A stretch of DNA of 60,544 nt from Borreliella garinii (lineage in GTDB: Bacteria; Spirochaetota; Spirochaetia; JABEVK01), in assembly GCA_020720765.1 (NCBI GenBank), contig DYOB01000006.1:1-60544 (forward strand), given 5' to 3'. Both the position numbers and the translations under genes were made by a program. The notes beneath the pieces are model-generated. The model did not search any database and was not told the origin of the DNA. It saw only the letters and a list, made by a program, of their open reading frames with translations. Shown one piece after another: positions 26,714-34,665 of this stretch; the first letter of the stretch is position 1, and each line of letters begins with the position of its first letter.

Positions 26714-27749
26714 TTGTGCTCTCCTCCCCTATCAAAAAGGCTCTCATTTTTTTTGTAAATAAAAGAAGAATAAGTCCCGTAGGAATATGGATATAAAAGG
26801 TCCCGATCCTCCAAAGTAGTACTCCGGCCCAGGCGCTAAAAAGATCACCGGAAAGTATTCCGAAGGCCAGGGAGTAAATACCCTCAATCCCGCCGGCAGC
26901 ACCAGGGGTAGGAAAATAAAATACAAGCAAGTTAAGAGCTGTATAGGCGCTGATGAGTGTCAGCAAATCGATTTCAACCCCGAGAAAAATAAAGGTTAAA
27001 TACAATGAAAAAGCCTGGATCATTGTATTGGCGAACCCTAGAAAAGTATCCACGAGCATGAGGGGTATATGATGGGACCAGGAATGGCTTATGCTGTCCT
27101 GAACAGCTCCAAGCCAAAGAGAAAGTTTTTCAGCCCATTTTTTTTGGGGAAGTACCCAGGTGCCGAGCCAGCGGATAAATGGAATAAAAAAACCAGGCCG
27201 CAACAAAACCACGATTATTCCAAGTGATAGAACTGAACTCAGGATAAGCCCGAATAAAAGAAGGTTGCTGCCTAGACCGCCGTTAGCCTGCATGGCTGTC
27301 ATCAGTCTCAGTGTGAATGGGAAACCCATATAGATTATTAGGAGGCTTAACCCCAGGTGTTGAACGTACCTGTTGATAAATATATTTGCAGCAAAGTCGC
27401 TACCTATTCCCCGGGATTTAAGATGAAGAATCTGAAAGGGCTGGCCCCCCGCGGCCATAGGGGTGATGGAAGAAAAAAAATAACCAAGAACACTATTTTG
27501 AAGTTGTGCGAAAGGTTCCAGTTTATATCCGTAAGTTTTTAGAATCCGGGAAAGTCGCAAGGATTCAATAAGGTACATTCCAATGAAGTAACCGAAAAAC
27601 CCCAGTCCGGCTAAGCCTATGGGAAACGAGTTGAAAAGTTTGGAAAGATCATTTCCCTGGAAAAAAAATCCTAGGAGAATATTGGCCCCGGCACCAATGG
27701 CGAGGGCTAATAAAACACGAATCAAGAGTTTTTTTAATCCAGGACTCAT
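26694..27749 (-). CDS. UPF0104/AglD-like flippase-type membrane protein
   Basis: 351 residues with about eight hydrophobic helices. Features of the lysylphosphatidylglycerol synthase transmembrane family (flippase-like domain) are present: LRLSRILKTYGYKL near residue 65, then a GYFFSSITPMAAGGQPFQ block near 90, and YFPTPGAAGGIEG near 280. Only the membrane domain is present, with no C-terminal aminoacyl transferase. The likely role is lipid or glycan-lipid translocation. It starts 18 bp after perR and overlaps the ABC gene. Confidence 0.82.
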   Translation of the reverse strand: MSPGLKKLLIRVLLALAIGAGANILLGFFFQGNDLSKLFNSFPIGLAGLGFFGYFIGMYLIESLRLSRILKTYGYKLEPFAQLQNSVLGYFFSSITPMAAGGQPFQILHLKSRGIGSDFAANIFINRYVQHLGLSLLIIYMGFPFTLRLMTAMQANGGLGSNLLLFGLILSSVLSLGIIVVLLRPGFFIPFIRWLGTWVLPQKKWAEKLSLWLGAVQDSISHSWSHHIPLMLVDTFLGFANTMIQAFSLYLTFIFLGVEIDLLTLISAYTALNLLVFYFPTPGAAGGIEGIYSLAFGILSGDLFSAWAGVLLWRIGTFYIHIPTGLILLLFTKKMRAFLIGEESTSEAPPS

Positions 27750-27767
27750 AATGGAAAGGTTTGTATC

Positions 27768-28187
27768 TTAGTTATGACTGTGCAAACAGTGGGAACACAG
27801 GCCGCGGTAAAAAATCTGTGTCTCGTGAATTTCAAATCCATCGAGGTCCACGCAGGCTTGTGCATTTCCCATCGGCACGTCATAAATTTCACCGCAACCT
27901 TCACACTGAAAGTGGGCATGCGGGTAATCTATAAGGTCGAAGCGCGCTTCATCGCCATCCGACTTTATTTCCTGGACCAGTCGTTTTTCGAGGAATAGGT
28001 TAAGGGTATTATACACTGTCGCAAGGCTTAGGCTGGGAATATGATCGCGTAAATCTTCATAAATTTTAGCCACGGAAGGGTGGCTTTTTGTGCTTTTCAT
28101 ATAATCGAGGATTCTTACCCTCTGATAGGATGCCTTGATACCCTTTTCCCTCAGAAACGTGTCGAGCGACTGGTAAATTTGCGGCAT
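27768..28187 (-). CDS. perR: PerR-type Fur-family repressor
   Basis: 139 residues from the ATG at 28187, with TGGAGG 4-5 bases upstream. A winged helix (residues ~12-80) is followed by the metal domain. The structural zinc cysteines are CEGC near residue 97 and CSHC near the end. The regulatory-site residues follow PerR: H in SHPS, D in LIDYP, HAH, and D in GEIYD, where Fur would have Glu. PerR proteins sense peroxide through iron-catalysed histidine oxidation and repress oxidative-stress genes. A promoter lies directly upstream, so the gene can be transcribed apart from dus. Confidence 0.88.
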   Translation of the reverse strand: MPQIYQSLDTFLREKGIKASYQRVRILDYMKSTKSHPSVAKIYEDLRDHIPSLSLATVYNTLNLFLEKRLVQEIKSDGDEARFDLIDYPHAHFQCEGCGEIYDVPMGNAQACVDLDGFEIHETQIFYRGLCSHCLHSHN

Positions 28188-28202
28188 AGAACCTCCAATA
28201 CA

Positions 28203-28231
28203 ACTATATAATGGTTCCTTATTTATGTCAA
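28203..28231 (-). promoter_or_regulatory. Promoter of perR
   Basis: A perfect TTGACA (28226-28231), exactly 17 bp, TATAGT (28203-28208). It lies just after the dus stop codon. The -10 to ATG distance of 15 bases leaves room for a very short leader with its TGGAGG site. The AT-rich spacer could hold an operator, but no convincing palindrome is visible. Confidence 0.75.
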
Positions 28232-28233
28232 TG

Positions 28234-29196
28234 TTAAAATATTTCCCCATATTTTAACAAATTTTTCTTTAGTTCTTCACTTGAATCCGACCCGAGAATC
28301 ATCTTTTTATTCTCCTGATACCCTGGATTTCCTTGAAGATAGGAATGAATGAATTTTTTCATTAAATGAAAGTTACGGCTTCCGGAATAAAAGTCCTCGA
28401 AAAGTTTTAAGTGCCTAAGTGCGACTAACACCCTTTCTTCTGGAAGGACGAAATTCTTATCAGAGTATTTACGGCTCCAGAACCAAGGATTGGCTAAAAC
28501 TGCGCGCCCAGCCATCAACCCGTCACAGCCCGATCTTGCCTGGAGTTCCTTTCCTGATTCTTTATCAGTTATATCCCCATTTCCAGTGATCAGGGTCGTT
28601 TTCTTCATGGAGTCCCGAAGCCTCACCGCAAGGCGGATCTGTTCCCAATCCGCCTGCCCGGAATAAACCTGTACTGCGGTCCTGGCGTGGAGGGTCAGCA
28701 TAGGGATGTCCATTTCAAGAAGAAACCCTATCCATTCTTCCGTTATCCAGTGGTCGTAACCTGCACGGGTTTTAACCGAAACGGGGGTTAGGCCGGCACC
28801 TTCCCGAGTGGCTAGAAGTATCTCTTTTGCGCGTGAAGGGGTTCTTATCAAACCGGACCCCGCACCCCGCGCCCTTATCCGTTTCGCCGGACAACCCATG
28901 TTGATATCGATGCCGTTGAATCCCCTGGAAGCAAGCTCACGAGCACCTTTTAAAAAAGCCTCTGGTTGGGTTCCATAGATCTGGGCAACCAAAGGAATTC
29001 CAGGAGTAAGCCCGTCAGCTTGCGCCCTTCTCTGGGCGGTAATATTTCGGTGAAAATTTATGTCTTCGGCGCGTACAAACTCCGTAAAAAAAACATCAGG
29101 AGGTCCAAGTTCAAAAACAAGTTTTCTGAAAACTGCATCCGTGAGTTCCTCCATGGGAGCAAGTATCCAAAAAGGCCGGGGAAGGGATTGCCACAC
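28234..29196 (-). CDS. dusB: tRNA-dihydrouridine synthase (DusB-like)
   Basis: 320 residues, a FMN-dependent TIM barrel. The opening APMEELTDAVFR is the Dus N-terminal motif (APM..VTD..FR). The active-site region DINMGCPAKRIRARGAGSGL, with the catalytic cysteine, lies near residue 97. SVKTRAGYD near 140, LTLHARTAVQVYSGQADW near 168 and ITGNGDI near 205 follow. It reduces specific uridines of tRNA. The start is GTG with no ribosome-binding site, and a -10 ends 6 bases before it. Confidence 0.93.
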   Translation of the reverse strand: MWQSLPRPFWILAPMEELTDAVFRKLVFELGPPDVFFTEFVRAEDINFHRNITAQRRAQADGLTPGIPLVAQIYGTQPEAFLKGARELASRGFNGIDINMGCPAKRIRARGAGSGLIRTPSRAKEILLATREGAGLTPVSVKTRAGYDHWITEEWIGFLLEMDIPMLTLHARTAVQVYSGQADWEQIRLAVRLRDSMKKTTLITGNGDITDKESGKELQARSGCDGLMAGRAVLANPWFWSRKYSDKNFVLPEERVLVALRHLKLFEDFYSGSRNFHLMKKFIHSYLQGNPGYQENKKMILGSDSSEELKKNLLKYGEIF

Positions 29197-29202
29197 TTGG
29201 TT

Positions 29203-29231
29203 ATGTTAAAGGTACTCAGCGATGTTGTAAA
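29203..29231 (-). promoter_or_regulatory. Leaderless promoter of dus (GTG start)
   Basis: TTTACA (29226-29231), 17 bp, TAACAT (29203-29208), 6 bases, GTG at 29196. The mRNA is predicted to begin with GUG. Confidence 0.5.
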
Positions 29232-29250
29232 GCAGTACTCCCAAATCCAC

Positions 29251-29279
29251 TTGCTACCGGGGCGCCATCGGGATATTCT
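29251..29279 (+). promoter_or_regulatory. Leaderless promoter of the first pth
   Basis: TTGCTA (29251-29256), 17 bp, TATTCT (29274-29279), 6 bases, ATG at 29286. The same -10 hexamer serves bacteriohemerythrin. Confidence 0.5.
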
Positions 29280-29285
29280 GTATAG

Positions 29286-29819
29286 ATGGAAACTTGGGCC
29301 TGGATCACATTGGGAAACCCCGGGGCGGAATACGAGGGTACGCGGCACAACCTCGGCAGGATTATCGGTGATCTTATCGCTGAAGAAAACGGTTGGGCTT
29401 GGAAAAATGATCAGAGGGGAAGATCTGCACAGGGAAATTTTTCCGTTAAGGGGGAAAAGGCGGCTTTAAGGATCTTTGCTCCCCATACTTTTATGAACCT
29501 CAGCGGTGAGGCCGCCGCAACCTGGCTAAAATTTTACCGTATCCCTCCTGAAAACACCGTTGTCTTCCACGACGAGCTCGAGCTTTCTGCTGGAAGTTGG
29601 AATTTTCGCATGGGCGGCGGTCTAGGCGGACACAATGGCCTTAGATCCTTGGAAAAGCATTTGGGGACCCGTGAGTTTTACAGGCTCCGCCTCGGTATAG
29701 GCCGGCACGATAAGGCCCCTCCCGCTTCGTGGGTCCTTCAGCCACTCCCCCAACCGGAAATACAAGCCTGGAATATCCAAACGTCGATTATTGTGAAAAC
29801 TATTGAGGAAAACCTATGA
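29286..29819 (+). CDS. pth: Peptidyl-tRNA hydrolase, first copy
   Basis: 177 residues. All catalytic and substrate residues of bacterial Pth are present: N in GNPG (residue 11), H21 in TRHNLG, N in FMNLSG near 70, D in FHDELELSAG near 95 and N in GGHNGLRS near 115. It releases tRNA from peptidyl-tRNA dropped by ribosomes. This copy is outside the conserved spoVG-rplY-pth block, next to avtA, with which it overlaps by 4 bases. A second, less canonical pth lies at 41222-41782. This copy probably supplies the essential activity. Confidence 0.95.
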   Translation: METWAWITLGNPGAEYEGTRHNLGRIIGDLIAEENGWAWKNDQRGRSAQGNFSVKGEKAALRIFAPHTFMNLSGEAAATWLKFYRIPPENTVVFHDELELSAGSWNFRMGGGLGGHNGLRSLEKHLGTREFYRLRLGIGRHDKAPPASWVLQPLPQPEIQAWNIQTSIIVKTIEENL

Positions 29820-31069
29820 AACTCAGTCTATTTGGAGAAAAATTTAACCAAAGAAGCGGTATTCTCGAACTCATGGACGACCTGGGCCAGGCTATGGCAG
29901 GAACAACCGATCAGCTTATGCTAGGCGGAGGGAATCCTTCCTTGATTCCGGCCATGCAGGAAGTTTGGGAAGACGAGCTGAAGAAACTGACTTCAGACGG
30001 CTCCAGGCTCTCGTCTGTTCTGGGATATTACGACACCCCCAGCGGAAGCATAAGGTGGCGCACCGCCCTGGCGGAGCTTTTAAGGAATGAATACGGAATG
30101 CCGGTAACCGAGGCTAACATTGCACTGACCAATGGAAGCCAGAACGCATTCTTCATCCTCTTCAACCTCTTCGCTGGCGCATATCCTGGGGGTTTAAAAC
30201 GCGTTCTTTTCCCCCTTGCCCCCGAATACATAGGGTACGCGGATCAAACCCTCGGACCGGATACTTTTTATTCCCACCCCGCCAAGATAGAATTGCTTGA
30301 ACCGCCCTACTTCAAGTACCGTGTCGATTTTGAAACTCTCAGCGTTCCAGAAGATTTGGGACTTGTTTGTGTGAGCCGTCCAACCAACCCCAGCGGTAAT
30401 GTACTCGACGATCTGGAAATACGTAAACTTCTTGAAATTGCCCGCGGGCGGGGTGTTCCTTTAATTATCGACAACGCATACGGGGTACCCTTTCCCAGAA
30501 TCCTTTTTGAGGAAATCACGCCTTTTTGGGAGCCCGGAATGGTTCTTGTTATGAGTCTCTCTAAACTCGGACTTCCGGGACTTCGAACAGGTATAGTCCT
30601 GGGTGATCCCGAAATCATCTCAGCCGTCTCAAGTGTTCATGCCATTATGAATCTTGCCGGGGGAAACCTTGGTCCAGCCCTCACTGAAAATATGATCAGG
30701 ACGCGAAGTGTGCTTGAACTGAGCAAGAACATCATTAAACCTTTTTATATGGACCTTCGCGACAAAGCTGTGGCGCTTCTAAGGCAGAATTTTGACAATA
30801 AAATTTCCTACAGGCTTCATAAGCCCGAGGGGGCTCTTTTCCTCTGGGTTTCATTTCCTGACCTGACTATTCCTACGAGGGAACTGTACATTAAACTCAA
30901 AAAACTCGGAGTCTTAGTAGTCCCGGGTGAATACTTCTTTTTCGGTCTCGACGCTCCCGACCCGGAAAGTCAAAAATGCTTGCGTCTGACATACAGCCAG
31001 GGGGAAGAAGTTTTCTCTAGAGCTGTCTGTATCATTGCGGAAACGGTGGAAAAGTACTCAGAGAAGTAA
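29816..31069 (+). CDS. avtA: Valine-pyruvate aminotransferase (AvtA-like)
   Basis: 417 residues, the same length as E. coli AvtA, with an N-terminus in the same style (SLFGEKF, RSGILELMDDL, LGGGNPSLIP). It is a fold-I PLP enzyme; the lysine that binds PLP lies in SLSKLGLPGLRTG near residue 248, and SRPTNPSGNV and IIDNAYG stretches precede it. It transfers the amino group between valine (or alanine) and 2-oxo acids in the cytoplasm. It is translationally coupled to the first pth. Confidence 0.9.
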   Translation: MKLSLFGEKFNQRSGILELMDDLGQAMAGTTDQLMLGGGNPSLIPAMQEVWEDELKKLTSDGSRLSSVLGYYDTPSGSIRWRTALAELLRNEYGMPVTEANIALTNGSQNAFFILFNLFAGAYPGGLKRVLFPLAPEYIGYADQTLGPDTFYSHPAKIELLEPPYFKYRVDFETLSVPEDLGLVCVSRPTNPSGNVLDDLEIRKLLEIARGRGVPLIIDNAYGVPFPRILFEEITPFWEPGMVLVMSLSKLGLPGLRTGIVLGDPEIISAVSSVHAIMNLAGGNLGPALTENMIRTRSVLELSKNIIKPFYMDLRDKAVALLRQNFDNKISYRLHKPEGALFLWVSFPDLTIPTRELYIKLKKLGVLVVPGEYFFFGLDAPDPESQKCLRLTYSQGEEVFSRAVCIIAETVEKYSEK

Positions 31070-31100
31070 TAGGAGAAAACACCTGGCCACCTCTTAACTT

Positions 31101-32714
31101 TTAATTTTTCAGACTTTCTCTTTTTATTTCTTGAATGGTTATCAAGAGAGAGCTTAATTCGTTGGTATTCACTTCGGACATCTTGTCTAATTTTTCGAGG
31201 GACTGGATCACCCCTTGAAATTCAGTAAGTAAGATCTTCAGTTCCTGCCCGAGGGTTCGGCTGATATTCGTATTTCTCGTATTCATCTGAACTATTGCTG
31301 TATCGCTTTTGGTAAGTGATTCACGCATTCGAAGGGAAGATAGCCCAACCTGGTCTGAATATTTTTTAACAGACTTCAGGTTTGTATCCATGGTCACGCT
31401 CTCATCCTTTAATTTTTCTGTCCAATCTGTGATCTGCTGAAAGAAGGAAGAAACTCCGCGAAAAGCATCCTGTATGGACATCAAGACCTCATTGATCTTT
31501 TCAACAGCCTTTGTGAGCTCCGTGTTGGTTTTCACATAACCCTGGATAACCTTATTCACCGATTGACTCTGCTCACTGGACTCAAGAGCTAAGCGGGCGA
31601 CCTCATCTGCCACCACTGCAAAGCCTTTTCCAGCCTCGCCAGCGTGCGCCGCCTCGATCGCGGCATTCATGGCGAGCAAACCTGTTTGAGAAGCGATAAC
31701 ACCGACAAGTTGGACGAAGTCTTTGAGGTCTTCACTGAGAGTTTCCACGTTGCGAAGTAAATCCTCAGAATCCGCTACCCTGCTTGTACCATCGGTGATT
31801 TTTGATTTTAGGGAATCAAGACTTGAACTCTTTTCCAGGACCAGTGTGTTGAATTCAGAAAGTGATCCAGTAAGACGCCTGATGGCGTCCAACTCGGAAC
31901 CGACAGCTTCCATTTGCCCAACCAAATCCATACTTAATTTATTTGAAGAGTCAGAAAGCTCCACCTGTACCTGCTGAATATCTCCCACTGATTTGTCTAT
32001 GCCAGAGCTCATTTCAGAAACTTCTGAAAGTTTTTTCGCAACCGAATCAACTATCCGTCTGACACCTCCGGTTAATTCCCTAGCCACGCGTCCAGTATCA
32101 AGGTTTTGAACCTTTGTATTGAGTAGTTCCTCGACATTCATAAAACTTTTCTCTATTTGCGCACCCTTTTTCCGTACATCAACGAGCTGCGCATCTGAAA
32201 TGGTCAGTTTCACAAAGGAGAGGGCTAAACCAATGAAAAACACAATCGTTTCGGTTACCTGGCTATTCAGGTCGAATTGTTGGGTGTTGGGCAGTTGGGC
32301 ATTAAAAAAAGGAATATAGAACGCCGTTAGAATTGAAAAACTCATCCCTGAAGTTAAAATAAGAGGTACTTTTTTTTCAGTTAAAAGTACGATTAAAAGG
32401 AAAACAACGATGGAATTCCTGGTAACAAGAGTGATGGAGCGGCCATTTTGAAGGATGGGTAAGACTGCAAGGGCCATCAGGGCTGTCCAGAAAAGAAAAA
32501 TAAGTATTGTTGAAGCAACTTCAAAATGTCCCTTTAGAGCGAGATAAATAACCGATGTTACCAGGACCACCCCACCTAGGGCGATTCCACCCAAAATAGG
32601 CACACGAATGACAAAAATAAAAAGTAAACCATAAATACTGGCCATGACCGCAAGAGTTATGGAAAATAGCAGAATCACTTTTCCTCTGAGAGGAAACTCT
32701 TTCCAATTTTTCAA
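31101..32714 (-). CDS. Methyl-accepting chemotaxis protein with multi-helix membrane input domain
   Basis: 537 residues. The N-terminal ~195 residues hold about six membrane helices with no periplasmic sensor loop of useful size. A coiled-coil signalling domain follows, with the conserved hairpin tip reading [20 protein letters not shown] and ending [12 protein letters not shown] near residues 345-375. The sensor could read membrane state or a hydrophobic ligand. A CheA/CheW partner and flagella are expected but not in this window. The start is TTG with a weak AGG; TATAAT at 32755-32760 (minus) is a possible -10. It is convergent with avtA. Confidence 0.88.
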   Translation of the reverse strand: MKNWKEFPLRGKVILLFSITLAVMASIYGLLFIFVIRVPILGGIALGGVVLVTSVIYLALKGHFEVASTILIFLFWTALMALAVLPILQNGRSITLVTRNSIVVFLLIVLLTEKKVPLILTSGMSFSILTAFYIPFFNAQLPNTQQFDLNSQVTETIVFFIGLALSFVKLTISDAQLVDVRKKGAQIEKSFMNVEELLNTKVQNLDTGRVARELTGGVRRIVDSVAKKLSEVSEMSSGIDKSVGDIQQVQVELSDSSNKLSMDLVGQMEAVGSELDAIRRLTGSLSEFNTLVLEKSSSLDSLKSKITDGTSRVADSEDLLRNVETLSEDLKDFVQLVGVIASQTGLLAMNAAIEAAHAGEAGKGFAVVADEVARLALESSEQSQSVNKVIQGYVKTNTELTKAVEKINEVLMSIQDAFRGVSSFFQQITDWTEKLKDESVTMDTNLKSVKKYSDQVGLSSLRMRESLTKSDTAIVQMNTRNTNISRTLGQELKILLTEFQGVIQSLEKLDKMSEVNTNELSSLLITIQEIKRESLKN

Positions 32715-32807
32715 TTACCTTTTTCCTCGACTCTTTGGTCTGACATAAAATCAGATTATACCCAACGCTCTGGTAATGCAAGCGATTTTATATATTCGGA
32801 CAATTTT

Positions 32808-34616
32808 CTAATTCTCATCCGTTTTTAGAACTGCCAGGAAGGCGCTCTGAGGCAACTCAACCGAACCGAACATCCTCATGCGCTTTTTACCTTCTTTTTG
32901 TTTCTCAAGAAGTTTCCTCTTGCGGGATATGTCCCCGCCGTAACACTTTGCGGTAACGTCTTTTCTGAAGGCCGGGATGGTTTCTCTGGCTATGATATTA
33001 TTTCCCACCGAACCTTGAATAGGGATTTTAAACTGGTGGCGCGGAATTTCCTCTTTTAACTTCTCACAGACAGAACGTGCTCGGGCGTAGGAATTACCCC
33101 TGAAAACAAGCTGGCTTAGTGCATCCACAGGTTCGGCGTTCACCATGATATCAAGTTTAACAAGGTCGGTTACCTGCCAACCTGCAAGGTCATAATCAAA
33201 ACTCGCGTAGCCTTTTGTTAAACTTTTCATCTTGTCATAAAAATCAAAAAGAACTTCCGCCAGAGGCATATCCCATTTCATTTCCACGCGTTTTTCATCG
33301 AGGTAGGTCATGTTGGTTTGTACACCTCTTTTATTTGTACAGAGCGTCATGATGCTCCCCACGTACTCGCTGGGTGTGATAATTGCGGCATGGATCATAG
33401 GTTCTTCTGCCGAGCTGAAACTCGTTGGATCTGGAAAATCGGCGGGTGATTCGATGGTGAACATTTCTCCCTTATTGGGATAAATTCTGTATTGAACAGA
33501 GGGTGAAGTAAGGATAATACTCATATCAAATTCCCGCTCCAACCTTTCCTGAACGACTTCCAAATGGAGTAACCCGAGGAACCCGCAACGGAAACCAAAC
33601 CCGAGAGCGGCAGAGCTGTCTTTCTCATACGTTAGACTTGCATCGTTGAGCTTGAGTTTCTCAAGACTTTTTTGAAGTTCTTCGTAGTCATTGGTGTCCA
33701 GCGGATAAATACTGGAGAAAACAACGGGTTTCACAGTGCGGAAACCGGGAAGTGGGCCGTCGCAAGGTCTGTCCCTGTGTGTCAGGGTGTCGCCTACTCT
33801 TACCTCGGCAATGTTCTTAATACCAGCAATAAAATACCCGACTTCGCCGGAACCCAGCTCCTTTGTCCGCAAAAGGCCGATCTGGAAATAACCTACTTCC
33901 TCCACTTGGTACTCACCGCCACCTGCCCACAACCTTATAGTGTCTCCCTCTTTTAAGTACCCCTCAAAAATCCGGATATGCACGATAACCCCTCGGAAGG
34001 AGTCGTAATGGCTGTCAAAAATATTCGCTTTCAGGGGCATATCGGACGCGCTTTTCGGCGAAGGAATAAACAGGGGTATTTTGTCCAAGAGCAATTCGAG
34101 ATTCAGTCCGGTTTTTGCACTGACCTCAACAGCATCGTCGGGATCGAGTCCAAGATCGTGTTCGATCTGGTGCTTGACCCTGGGCACATCGGCCCCCGGC
34201 AGGTCAATCTTATTGATGACAGGTATGATAGTGAGATCATGGTCGAGTGCCATATAAAAATTGGAAAGGGTCTGGGCCTGGATACCCTGTGTAGCATCTA
34301 TTACCAGAAGGGCACCCTCGCAACTGGAGATAGCCCTGCTGACCTCGTAGGCAAAGTCCGCATGCCCCGGAGTGTCTACGAGGTTTAACAGGTATTTTTC
34401 CCCGCTGCTCGTTGTGTGTGGAAGTGCGACGGCCTGGCTCTTGATGGTTATACCGCGCTCCTGTTCTATCTCAAGACTGTCCAGGAGTTGGTTATGAAAG
34501 TCTCGGTCGGCGACGATTTTCGCCCTTTGAATAAATCTGTCGGCAAGCGTACTCTTACCGTGGTCAATGTGGGCAATGATACAAAAATTTCGGATATTCC
34601 GGGGGTCCATAGGCAT
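32808..34616 (-). CDS. lepA: Translation factor LepA (EF4)
   Basis: 602 residues, normal for LepA. The GTPase motifs are AHIDHGKST near residue 15, the switch region RGITIKS, DTPGHADF near 82 and NKID near 136. EF-G-like domains and the LepA-specific C-terminal domain (HQFKIPIQGSVG, KDVTAKCYGGDISRKRKLLEKQKEGKKRM broken over motifs) follow. It back-translocates or rescues stalled ribosomes. TTGCAA - 17 bp - TAATGT ends 5 bases before the ATG, so this mRNA too may lack a leader; a second ATG lies two codons later. Confidence 0.96.
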   Translation of the reverse strand: MPMDPRNIRNFCIIAHIDHGKSTLADRFIQRAKIVADRDFHNQLLDSLEIEQERGITIKSQAVALPHTTSSGEKYLLNLVDTPGHADFAYEVSRAISSCEGALLVIDATQGIQAQTLSNFYMALDHDLTIIPVINKIDLPGADVPRVKHQIEHDLGLDPDDAVEVSAKTGLNLELLLDKIPLFIPSPKSASDMPLKANIFDSHYDSFRGVIVHIRIFEGYLKEGDTIRLWAGGGEYQVEEVGYFQIGLLRTKELGSGEVGYFIAGIKNIAEVRVGDTLTHRDRPCDGPLPGFRTVKPVVFSSIYPLDTNDYEELQKSLEKLKLNDASLTYEKDSSAALGFGFRCGFLGLLHLEVVQERLEREFDMSIILTSPSVQYRIYPNKGEMFTIESPADFPDPTSFSSAEEPMIHAAIITPSEYVGSIMTLCTNKRGVQTNMTYLDEKRVEMKWDMPLAEVLFDFYDKMKSLTKGYASFDYDLAGWQVTDLVKLDIMVNAEPVDALSQLVFRGNSYARARSVCEKLKEEIPRHQFKIPIQGSVGNNIIARETIPAFRKDVTAKCYGGDISRKRKLLEKQKEGKKRMRMFGSVELPQSAFLAVLKTDEN

Positions 34617-34621
34617 GCCCT

Positions 34622-34650
34622 ACATTACCCCCAAATCCCTTTGGTTGCAA
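34622..34650 (-). promoter_or_regulatory. Possible leaderless promoter of lepA
   Basis: TTGCAA (34645-34650), 17 bp, TAATGT (34622-34627), 5 bases, ATG at 34616. The -10 is weak, so the call is tentative. Confidence 0.35.
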
Positions 34651-34665
34651 GATGGTCCTAATTTC

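Noticed and set aside
31070-31100. Possible terminator between avtA and the chemoreceptor gene
   Set aside because: A T-rich stretch is present but no convincing stem precedes it.
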